This document shows positions 9,229-16,262 of a DNA stretch of 64,000 bases, piece by piece (position 1 is the first letter of the stretch; every line of letters begins with the position of its first letter). The translations under genes and the position numbers were made by a program. Origin of the DNA: a bacterium (GTDB lineage Bacteria; Vulcanimicrobiota; Vulcanimicrobiia; Vulcanimicrobiales; Vulcanimicrobiaceae); assembly GCA_021794175.1 (NCBI GenBank), contig JAJYRI010000002.1, positions 1 through 64,000 on the forward strand. The letters run 5' to 3'. The notes under the pieces were generated by a model. That model did not search any database and had not been told where the DNA came from. It saw only the letters and a list, made by a program, of their open reading frames with translations.

Positions 9229-10622
9229 GAATAGCAGAGGTTAAAGCTTTTGTTGACCAGCGGGAAATCCGGTACGATATTCCCTTCCATCGCTCGCGTC
9301 ACGAGCGGCCAATTGCGGTAGGCCGCCGAGATAACGTGCAAGCGTTCGATTCGCCCGTCGGCACCGAGCTCGAGCGAGATGCTCTCCGCCCCGCGCGCGC
9401 CCTCGACGACCGTCGTGGTAATGCCTGCAACGCGAAGTACCGAACGCGGAGCCGTCGCTGCGCCGCTTTTGAGTTCGCGAAGCCCGCGTTCCAGGAGATC
9501 GAACGAACGCTCGATCTCGCGCACGCGCACCTCGCTGCGCGCAGCTACGTCGCCGGCGCTCGCGCGTTCTTCGGAAAACGTAAAGTTTCGATAGGCTCCG
9601 TACGGAGCGATCGCACGGACGTCGCTCTCGACCCCGGAGGCGCGCGCGCTCGGCCCCACGGCAGCGAAGCGACGTGCCGTCGCTTCTGCAACGATCCCGG
9701 CGCCTTCCAGTCGCCGAAGCACCGAACGTTTTGCAAAGAGCGCATCGCAGAACCGAGCGATGTCGTCGCGCAGCTCGCGAAGTGTTTTGCCGATGCTCTC
9801 GGGATCGGCGAGGATGCCCTCCTTTACGCCGCCGGGAATAATACTGTCGAAGAGCAGGCGATGTCCGCTAACGACCCGATTGAGCTGATTGATGCGTTCG
9901 CGTAATCCCAACGCAGCCGTCGTTCCTTTTCCGTATCCCGCGCCTGCGGCGATATTGCCGAGATCGAAGAGGTGCACGTGCACGCGTTCCATCTCGGCGA
10001 GCACGAGCCGCGCGAATTCCGTTCGTTCGTCGAGTTCGATCTCGGCGATCTCCTCGATTGCGCGGGCATAGGCCCAGGAGCGAGCGGCGGTACAGTTGCC
10101 GCATATCCGAGCGATATGGGGAGCGAGCGCGAGCGCGTCTTGCCCCTCGAACCACGGCTCGAGCGCCCGATGCGCGTACGAAAGTTGCGCGTCGATATGA
10201 ACGACGCTCTCGCCGCCGGTTGCAATCGTGAAACGCCCCGGCTCGATGATCCCGGCATGGACCGGGCCGACGACCACTTCGGTAATCCCCTTGCCCTCGA
10301 CGACAATCGCCTCGGGAATTGCATCGGAAGAGAAATAGAGCGGCCGTTCGTCGGGGCTCGATTGGACGGCGACGCCTTGTAACGCTTTCATCTCGCGTTC
10401 GTGATTGGCAAAAAACGGGTAGCGAGCAGCGAGCGACTTCCAATGCTCGTCGCCTCCAAGATGCGTGTGTAATGCAAGCACGCCCATCCTCGAAAGAAAA
10501 AGCGTCCGCACCGTGTGTTGCGTTGCGTAACAGCCCAGGGGCAGCGCGACGCGCACCATCTCATCGACGGCGCTATCGAGCTCGGAGGGCGCCACGACGC
10601 GCTCGTGATAGTTTCTAGCCAC
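9213..10622 (-). CDS. hyfG: group-4 [NiFe] hydrogenase-like large subunit (HyfG/HycE-like)
   Basis: Predicted catalytic subunit of 469 residues. Residues 1-160 are NuoC-like, the rest NuoD/HycE-like. The L1 motif is RICGNC (Cys174, Cys177) and the L2 motif is NLCYSC (Cys463, Cys466), so the four cysteines that bind Ni-Fe are kept. Two deviations are visible: the histidine usually four residues after the second L1 cysteine is Arg (CTAAR), and the usual DPC before L2 is NLC. The protein ends three residues after the last cysteine, so no long C-terminal extension is present for protease processing. It overlaps hyfF by 8 and hyfI by 16 bases. It could be a true hydrogenase or an energy-converting relative using another substrate. 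Confidence 0.88.
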   Translation of the reverse strand: MARNYHERVVAPSELDSAVDEMVRVALPLGCYATQHTVRTLFLSRMGVLALHTHLGGDEHWKSLAARYPFFANHEREMKALQGVAVQSSPDERPLYFSSDAIPEAIVVEGKGITEVVVGPVHAGIIEPGRFTIATGGESVVHIDAQLSYAHRALEPWFEGQDALALAPHIARICGNCTAARSWAYARAIEEIAEIELDERTEFARLVLAEMERVHVHLFDLGNIAAGAGYGKGTTAALGLRERINQLNRVVSGHRLLFDSIIPGGVKEGILADPESIGKTLRELRDDIARFCDALFAKRSVLRRLEGAGIVAEATARRFAAVGPSARASGVESDVRAIAPYGAYRNFTFSEERASAGDVAARSEVRVREIERSFDLLERGLRELKSGAATAPRSVLRVAGITTTVVEGARGAESISLELGADGRIERLHVISAAYRNWPLVTRAMEGNIVPDFPLVNKSFNLCYSCVDR

Positions 10623-12039
10623 CGGAAGCTAAGCTCCTGGAGAGTTCCAGCAGGCGGGCAGCTTGGGGAAGAAATGGAAAGAGCGCAAAAGCAAGCGCTC
10701 CGGCGCCGACGCACCAGAGCGCGATTTTCGTAAAGCCGAGAAGCGGGCGCGGCGCTGCCTGAGCGGTCGGAGCGCTCGACGCTCCCGCAGAACTTTCGAG
10801 CGCAAAGCGCAACAGCGCTGCAAACCCGAGCAATAACGCAATCGCGGCGAAAAGAGCGAGCCAATACTCGCCGGCGCTCACCAGGGCAACCATGAGCAGC
10901 ACCTCGGAAATGAAGAGTCCGCCGGGAGGTAGCCCGCCCAAACCGACTGCAGCGAAGAGCAGCGAGCGCCCGCCGGCGCCGCGGCGCAGCCCCTTTAAGT
11001 GCCCCATCGATGTCGTGCCCTGTTCGTGTTGCACGATGCCGACGCTCAAAAAGGCAAGCGATTTTACCAGCGCATGATCGAGGAGATGGTAGATGGCGAT
11101 GAAGTAGCCGAGGGGTGTCGCGAGGCTCAGAGCAATGGCCACGATGCCGGCATGTTCGATCGTTGAATAGGAGAGCAGCCGCTTGATATCCCGTTGCGCG
11201 AGCATTAATGCAGCACCGAGCAACAATGAAAGCGCTCCCGCACCGCGTAATACCAGCTCGAAGAGTGCCGCGGCGTTCGTATGCAGCGCCACACCCTGCA
11301 CGCGTATCAGCGCGTAGAACGCACACGAAACGAGAAGCCCCGAGAGCATCGCGCTCACCGGTGCCGGTGCCTTTGCGTGCGCGTCGGGAAGCCAAGCGTG
11401 CATCGGCACCAAGCCTGCTTTCGTGGCGAAGCCGACGAGCATCAGCAAGAGCCCGGTGCGCGCGAGCGGAGAGTTGAGTTGAGCGCCGTGCAGCGCAAGC
11501 ACGCTCCAAGAGAAGCGGTCGCCGGCGATCGTGCCGATATCGCCGGCAGCGCGGGCAAGCATGAACGCGCCGATCAATGCAACGGCGATGCCGAAACTAC
11601 AGAGCATGAGGTATTTCCAAGCCGCCTCTAATGCCGTGCGCCCGCCGAGATGTGCGACGAGGAAAGTGGTCGCCAGCGTCGTTGCGGTGATCCCGGCCCA
11701 AAGTCCGACGAAGGTCGTCGCCGTTACGGCAACAAGCATCGCACTCCAGAAAGCGCCGACGAGAAGAAAAAATGCGGGTGGGCGCGACCACGGCGCTTGA
11801 TGTCCTCGCGCCGGCTCGGGGAAGAGACCGCCGGAGAAAATGACGACCAACGCCATGACCGCCGAAACCAGACATGCAAAGATCGCCGAGAGTTCGTCGA
11901 GCTGCGAGGCGAGGGCGAAGGTGGCGATTGCCGTTCCGATAGCAAACAGGTTGCGTAAAGCGATACGGTACGCACGCCGTCGGGGAATCGCTGCTATCCC
12001 GAACGACAGCAATGGGAAGAGGGTTAACGCGACGATCAT
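10615..12039 (-). CDS. hyfF: HyfF/NuoN-type antiporter-like membrane subunit
   Basis: Proton- or ion-translocating subunit of the hydrogenase-type complex, 474 residues with about 13-14 hydrophobic segments. It has the signature region KAGLVPMHAWLPDAHAKAPAPVSAMLSG, with the conserved lysine of the antiporter-like subunits, and KRLLSYSTIEHAGIVAIA on the next helix pair. It overlaps hyfE by 4 bases (ATGA) upstream and hyfG by 8 bases downstream. NuoL/M/N, Mrp and Hyf subunits share this fold; the gene order identifies it as HyfF-like. Confidence 0.9.
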   Translation of the reverse strand: MIVALTLFPLLSFGIAAIPRRRAYRIALRNLFAIGTAIATFALASQLDELSAIFACLVSAVMALVVIFSGGLFPEPARGHQAPWSRPPAFFLLVGAFWSAMLVAVTATTFVGLWAGITATTLATTFLVAHLGGRTALEAAWKYLMLCSFGIAVALIGAFMLARAAGDIGTIAGDRFSWSVLALHGAQLNSPLARTGLLLMLVGFATKAGLVPMHAWLPDAHAKAPAPVSAMLSGLLVSCAFYALIRVQGVALHTNAAALFELVLRGAGALSLLLGAALMLAQRDIKRLLSYSTIEHAGIVAIALSLATPLGYFIAIYHLLDHALVKSLAFLSVGIVQHEQGTTSMGHLKGLRRGAGGRSLLFAAVGLGGLPPGGLFISEVLLMVALVSAGEYWLALFAAIALLLGFAALLRFALESSAGASSAPTAQAAPRPLLGFTKIALWCVGAGALAFALFPFLPQAARLLELSRSLASGG

Positions 12040-12638
12040 CCGCGCAGCTCCCGCATCCCGCGCACGTCGAGTTCCGGATTTTCTCGCGCGATTTCGCGCG
12101 CGATTGCCAGCCCGACGAGCGTCGCCAGCAACGCATCGAAGGTATCGGCGAGCTCGGCGCTCATCGGCATGTGCGGGACGAACACCACTGCTGCGAGCGA
12201 GACGGTGCTCCCCAGCGCCAATAATCCTATCGCATTGGCGATGAGGCTTCGATGAGCGATCACGACGGCAATACTGGTTGCCAAGGCGAAAAAGACCAAC
12301 CCGACATTATGAATATCGGCAAATGCCGGGAGCCGCGCGGCAAGATGCGCGAGCCCTAATGCCGCCAACACGACAGCGATACGTCCACCTAACGGAAACG
12401 ATGGCCGGAGATCGTTGCGCAACCCGCGATGCTTTTCAAGCCAAAGAATCGACGCGGGCCCGGCAACGAGTTTTACCAACGCGAGCACGACGAACACGAC
12501 AAAGTCCTTGAGGTTGCCGGTTCCGGGATAAGAGAACGAGAGGGCGATTCCGGTAAAGAGCACGTATCCCAGCAACGCGGTTCGGATCCGGGCATCGATC
12601 ACCAGTGCGGCGAGGGCAAAGAGGAATAATAACGTCAC
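12036..12638 (-). CDS. hyfE: HyfE-like membrane subunit
   Basis: Small hydrophobic subunit of 200 residues with about six to seven membrane segments. It is NuoK/HyfE-like by position and composition: the last half keeps acidic residues within the membrane region (SAELADTFDALLATLVG) as in NuoK-like subunits. Four-base ATGA overlaps with hyfC upstream and hyfF downstream indicate translational coupling. The final segment REIARENPELDVRGMRELRG is a charged cytosolic tail. Sequence alone would be weak evidence; operon position makes the assignment good. Confidence 0.83.
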   Translation of the reverse strand: MTLLFLFALAALVIDARIRTALLGYVLFTGIALSFSYPGTGNLKDFVVFVVLALVKLVAGPASILWLEKHRGLRNDLRPSFPLGGRIAVVLAALGLAHLAARLPAFADIHNVGLVFFALATSIAVVIAHRSLIANAIGLLALGSTVSLAAVVFVPHMPMSAELADTFDALLATLVGLAIAREIARENPELDVRGMRELRG

Positions 12639-13462
12639 CGCAGGCCTCCCAACGTATCGATTCCCAGCGCGGCAACGGCGAGGAGCGTCGCGGCGGTCGC
12701 CAGTTGCGGAACGTCGAAGACGCGCATCTTTGCTTGGAATGCTTCCACGAAAGGCAAGGTCGCGACGACGAGGATCGAAGCGACGATGGGCGAGATACCG
12801 CCGCCTGAAAGTACGTACGCAACCAACACGACCATCGCCGCCTGCCGTAGTTGCGCGCTATATTGCCATGCCGCAAAAACGGGCCCTGCATACTCCAACA
12901 GCATCCCCTCGTGAATCATCGTCAATTCGTAATGCGTTTCTTGATTGTCGACCGGAACGCGCGCGCTCTCGAAGAGGAGCACGATAAAGAGTGCGGAGCC
13001 GGCGAGAAGTGCCGAAGCGGGAACGCTCCGAGCCGCGAGCAACGCAAGGAGAAACGGCGCCTCGATAATCGCGGCGAAGGCGATCTCTCTTCCAACCGCC
13101 ATCGCCGAAAATGAAGAGCCGGTATCCAGAGCGGCGAGGACGGTCGCGGCTCGACCGAGGGCAAAAAACAGCACGAGAGCCACGACGTCGAAGGCCGCGT
13201 CGTGCCGCGACGCACCGAAGAGATCCGGCAACAAGAACAGGATGACGATCGAGGTTCCCAACGCAAATCCGGATGCGGCAAAACCGATCGCGGCATGCGG
13301 CCGGCCGGCACGCGCGCGCTTACCCAATAATTTCGCAAACTCTCGATACGGCTGGAGGAGCGCCGGGCCGGGTCGCCCGCTTAGCCGCGCTCGCAAGAGC
13401 GCGAGCGCGCCCTGGAGAAGCGGAGCGAACGCGAGAAGAGCAAGCGCCTGCACGATCTTCAT
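12635..13462 (-). CDS. hyfC: HyfC/NuoH-like membrane subunit
   Basis: Membrane anchor that links the peripheral arm to the ion-pumping arm, 275 residues with about eight membrane helices. Family hallmarks are RPGPALLQPYREFAKLLGK after the first helix and ARVPVDNQETHYELTMIHE, an acidic cytosolic loop conserved in NuoH/HycD/HyfC. Both flanking junctions are 4-base overlaps. The lack of any separate ferredoxin-like subunit in the operon leaves open how electrons reach the small subunit. Confidence 0.9.
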   Translation of the reverse strand: MKIVQALALLAFAPLLQGALALLRARLSGRPGPALLQPYREFAKLLGKRARAGRPHAAIGFAASGFALGTSIVILFLLPDLFGASRHDAAFDVVALVLFFALGRAATVLAALDTGSSFSAMAVGREIAFAAIIEAPFLLALLAARSVPASALLAGSALFIVLLFESARVPVDNQETHYELTMIHEGMLLEYAGPVFAAWQYSAQLRQAAMVVLVAYVLSGGGISPIVASILVVATLPFVEAFQAKMRVFDVPQLATAATLLAVAALGIDTLGGLR

Positions 13463-15324
13463 CGTCCGAGCACCAACGCAAGAACGATAGCCGCTGCGGC
13501 ATAGGCGATGTAGGCACGCATCCGCCCCGATTGCACGACGCGCAGCCGTCGCGCCACGCGTTGGGCGAACGCCGCGACCGAGCGTGCGGCTTCATTCGTA
13601 AGATCTCTCGTACTCACGGCGTAGCGTACGTGGGTTGGGAAATCGCTCGTCTCTTCAGGGGAGAGCGAGCGCTCTCGTTCGGGGAAAAGAACGAATGCAA
13701 AAATACGGCGCAATGGCTTGGTCAGCGCGGTCGCCGTATAGCTCGCGCGAGACGGAAGTGCAGATCCACACGCCCACACGGGGTCGTTGTTTTGCGCCGC
13801 GTGCAATCCATACCACCAAAAAACGAGCGCGCCGAGAACCGGCAGAGCCGTAAATGCCGCGAGATGCGCGAGCCCCGTAAACGTTCCGACGAGCGCCGTC
13901 GGCGAGGAACCGACCGTTCCGGCAGCGACGGCGAGCAATGCGTGTAGGACGGGAAGCGGAAAGACACCGAGCGCAAGAACGAGCACCGCCAAGAACGCCA
14001 ATGCAAGAACCGACGCGTCGAAGCGCTCGGGTTCTTCATGCTCGCGCGAACGCGGGGGAGCCCCCGCAAATGCGAGGCCGAAGAGCTTTAAAAATGCGGC
14101 GGCTGCAAGCCCCCCGCCGAGCAACAAGGCGAAGAGGCCGAGCACGCCGATGACCGCGAGTTCGCCGTTCCCCGAAAACGTAGCCCCGATAAATCCATGC
14201 AATAACAGCCACTCCGAGAGAAAGGCATTGCTCGGAGGCAATGCAGCCGCGGCGAGACAGCCGACGAGAATCCACGGTGCGCTGCGCTTGAGCACGTCGC
14301 TCCCCAACCCCCGGAGACGATCGAGATCCGTAACGTGGTGCATGCGTTCGACGACGGTTCCCGATGCCAAAAACAAAAGCGTCTTGAGGACCGTGTGATT
14401 GAGCGCGTGAAAGAGCATCGCCAGAAATGCAAGCATCGCAAGCGCCGGAAAACCCAGCGCCGAAGCGCAGATTGCGAGCCCGAGCGCCGAGACCATGACG
14501 CCGATATGTTCGATCGAACTATAGGCGAGCAACCGCTTCAATTCGCTCTCGGCAGCGGCGGCGAGACCGCCGACGATCGCACCGACGAGCCCGGAGAGCA
14601 ATAAAAGCATGCCTGCAAACGTGCCGGCCGGCGCGACAAGGACAAAACACGCGAGCGCGAGAGCGTAGAGCGCGATCTCGAGCATGACGCCGGAGAGTAA
14701 GGCCGAGGCGTTCGCCGGAGCGGCCGGGTGCGCGCGCGGCAACCAGAATTGGAGCGGAACCAGCCCGGCTTTCGAACCAAAGCCGAGCAGCATCGCCGCG
14801 AGAACGACGCCTCGCATTCCCGGCGCGAGCGATGAAGCGTTGGCCGCAATCGCCGAAAAGTTGCCGCTCCCGGCGTGAACGGCGAGAATCGCAAAGCCGA
14901 TCGTAATCGCAATTGCACCGAGCTGGCTTACGATCGCATAGGCAAAAGCAGCGCGGCGAACCTCCTTCCGCTCGCGGTCCGTTGCAACGATGAGAATGGA
15001 GATCAGCGACATGCTCTCCCAACTCAGCAAAAAAGCGAACGCCGATTGCGCAAGGAGCACGGCGATCATCGCCAGACTAAAAAATGCAAGCGCGATGCCG
15101 GCGCCGGCCCGCGCTCGCTTCAGGTTCCAGATTGCAACGGCGATGACGCCGATCGCCAAAAAAACGAGGAAGGGTCGAGCGAGGGGCGTCACGGCGAATT
15201 CCAACGATAGATATCGCGCGAAGACCGACGAAGCGATCGCCAGCGGCGCGGGCGGCAGTACGGCGAACGCAATGGCTACTGCGGCGATCGCGCCGAGGAA
15301 GAGCGCGGCGAGCGGCCGTAGCAT
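13459..15324 (-). CDS. hyfB: HyfB/NuoL-like antiporter membrane subunit
   Basis: Largest membrane subunit, 621 residues, about 16 hydrophobic segments. The start is the ATG at 15324, one base after the arsR stop, followed by MLRPLAALFLGAIAAVAIAF; the longer upstream reading frame overlaps arsR and is spurious. It shows the antiporter-family helix with a conserved lysine (GSKAGLVPLQFWLPRAHPA) and KRLLAYSSIEHIGVMVSA. The C-terminal region carries extra helices plus a long amphipathic stretch (residues about 520-600), as in HyfB/NuoL subunits whose lateral helix braces the membrane arm. The operon order B-C-E-F-G-I is standard for this complex type. Confidence 0.9.
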   Translation of the reverse strand: MLRPLAALFLGAIAAVAIAFAVLPPAPLAIASSVFARYLSLEFAVTPLARPFLVFLAIGVIAVAIWNLKRARAGAGIALAFFSLAMIAVLLAQSAFAFLLSWESMSLISILIVATDRERKEVRRAAFAYAIVSQLGAIAITIGFAILAVHAGSGNFSAIAANASSLAPGMRGVVLAAMLLGFGSKAGLVPLQFWLPRAHPAAPANASALLSGVMLEIALYALALACFVLVAPAGTFAGMLLLLSGLVGAIVGGLAAAAESELKRLLAYSSIEHIGVMVSALGLAICASALGFPALAMLAFLAMLFHALNHTVLKTLLFLASGTVVERMHHVTDLDRLRGLGSDVLKRSAPWILVGCLAAAALPPSNAFLSEWLLLHGFIGATFSGNGELAVIGVLGLFALLLGGGLAAAAFLKLFGLAFAGAPPRSREHEEPERFDASVLALAFLAVLVLALGVFPLPVLHALLAVAAGTVGSSPTALVGTFTGLAHLAAFTALPVLGALVFWWYGLHAAQNNDPVWACGSALPSRASYTATALTKPLRRIFAFVLFPERERSLSPEETSDFPTHVRYAVSTRDLTNEAARSVAAFAQRVARRLRVVQSGRMRAYIAYAAAAIVLALVLGR

Positions 15325-15325
15325 C

Positions 15326-15637
15326 CTAACTCTGCGCTTCGAAATTCGCGCGTTGTTCGCGAAGCAGCCGGTCGCAAAAATCGCGCGCGGCGTCGAGGAT
15401 GTCCCAAAGGCGCCGATCGGCGACACTATAGCGAACGTAGAGCCCCTCGCGACGCGCGACGACCAGCCCCTTCCCGCGCAACGCCGCAAGGTGCTGGGAG
15501 ACCGCAGACTGGCCGAGGTCCAGCGCCTGCTGCAGCTCGGCAACGGTCTTATCGCCCTCGCGAAGAACGTCGAGCAGGCGGATTCGCGCCGGATGCGCGA
15601 GCGTCTTAAAGAGATCCGCCTTAAAGTTTCTCAGCAC
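15326..15637 (-). CDS. ArsR-family transcriptional regulator of the hyf operon
   Basis: Winged-helix repressor of 103 residues starting at GTG 15637. The N-terminal FKTLAHPARIRLLDVLREG and the recognition helix region LGQSAVSQHLAALRGKGLV are typical of ArsR/SmtB proteins. Only one cysteine (in RDFCDRLL) is present, so the usual metal-binding cysteine pair is missing and the signal is unknown. It is the first gene of the hyf run, one base before hyfB. From memory, an ArsR-type regulator (Rv0081) also leads the hydrogenase-like locus of Mycobacterium tuberculosis, and the LAHPARIR segment is similar. Likely autoregulatory through the AT-rich inverted repeat just upstream. Confidence 0.88.
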   Translation of the reverse strand: MLRNFKADLFKTLAHPARIRLLDVLREGDKTVAELQQALDLGQSAVSQHLAALRGKGLVVARREGLYVRYSVADRRLWDILDAARDFCDRLLREQRANFEAQS

Positions 15638-15645
15638 ATCTGGAT

Positions 15646-15669
15646 ATTAGCATATTCAGATTTTCTAAT
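15646..15669 (-). promoter_or_regulatory. candidate operator for the ArsR regulator
   Basis: An inverted repeat ATTAG - 14 bases - CTAAT lies 8 bases upstream of the arsR start in a strikingly AT-rich patch of an otherwise GC-rich region. The half-sites are 19 bases apart, close to two helical turns, which suits a dimeric winged-helix repressor. The half-sites are only 5 bases, so the call rests on position and base composition. Confidence 0.4.
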
Positions 15670-15696
15670 GCAAGGGCGAAGGCCCGGCTTGGGACT

Positions 15697-15864
15697 CTAG
15701 TGTCCTGAGCCGCAAGTCGCGCAACATGATCCGACGAGGGATTTTTCGGCGGGGCGAGGCGCGAAGAGGGAGCAATGCCGTAGCATTGTGACCGATGAGC
15801 AACGCTGCACCCGCCGGAAAAGACCCGGCGGGCATGTGGGGAGACTTGCGGCTCAGGACACTAG
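15697..15864. mobile_element. MITE-like element with perfect 22-bp terminal inverted repeats
   Basis: CTAGTGTCCTGAGCCGCAAG at 15697 continues to GTC and is repeated exactly in inverse at 15843-15864, giving 22-base perfect terminal repeats. CTAG at each edge may be a 4-base target duplication, which would leave 18-base terminal repeats TGTCCTGAGCCGCAAGTC. The 124-base interior has no gene but two hairpins (CAATGC/GCATTG and CCCGCCGG/CCGGCGGG). The right end supplies the TAG stop of the DUF302 gene. No transposase is present, so it would have moved by a transposase encoded elsewhere. It also may act as a hairpin terminator. Confidence 0.8.
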
Positions 15865-16250
15865 GCGTTCAGCGACCGAAGCGTCTCGCTGAGGTGAGCA
15901 TCGACTTCGCCTGCGAGCGCGACCAGCTCGGTATTCCCCGTGACGCCCAGCATCGCTCCGGCATCGATCGCCTTGACGTAGGTCTTCCCTTCCTTCTGCA
16001 TGACCACGACGTTGCAGGGCAACAGCAAGCCGAGATCGGGCTCGCGCTGGAGGGCCTGGTGTGCGAAGGTGGGGTTACAGGCCCCGAGGATGACGTAGGG
16101 TTCTATTTCGGCGCCGATTTTTTTCTTGAGCGTCGCAGCGACATCGATCTCGGTTAAAACGCCGAAGCCGCGCTGCGCCAGCGCGGCTTTCGTGCGATCG
16201 ATGATTTCATCGAATTTACCTTCGACGACGGTTTCGTGTCCGTATTTCAC
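15861..16250 (-). CDS. DUF302 family protein
   Basis: Small cytosolic protein of 129 residues matching the DUF302 (TT1751-like) family: AALAQRGFGVLTEIDV near the N-terminus, YVILGACNPTFAHQALQREPDLGLLLPCNVVV in the centre, including the conserved ACNP and LLPCN segments with two cysteines. Biochemical function of the family is not established. Its TAG stop lies inside the right terminal repeat of the MITE-like element, which may have changed the original C-terminus. It lies on the same strand as, and upstream of, the arsR-hyf operon but is separated from it by the element. Confidence 0.87.
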   Translation of the reverse strand: MKYGHETVVEGKFDEIIDRTKAALAQRGFGVLTEIDVAATLKKKIGAEIEPYVILGACNPTFAHQALQREPDLGLLLPCNVVVMQKEGKTYVKAIDAGAMLGVTGNTELVALAGEVDAHLSETLRSLNA

Positions 16251-16262
16251 GATTATGTAGCC

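Noticed and set aside
13459..15543. Longer HyfB with 73 extra N-terminal residues
   Set aside because: It would overlap nearly all of arsR in another frame; the extension is Arg/Ser-rich and lacks a ribosome site.
15861..16250. DUF302 gene as first gene of the hyf operon
   Set aside because: The MITE-like element and hairpins separate it from arsR.
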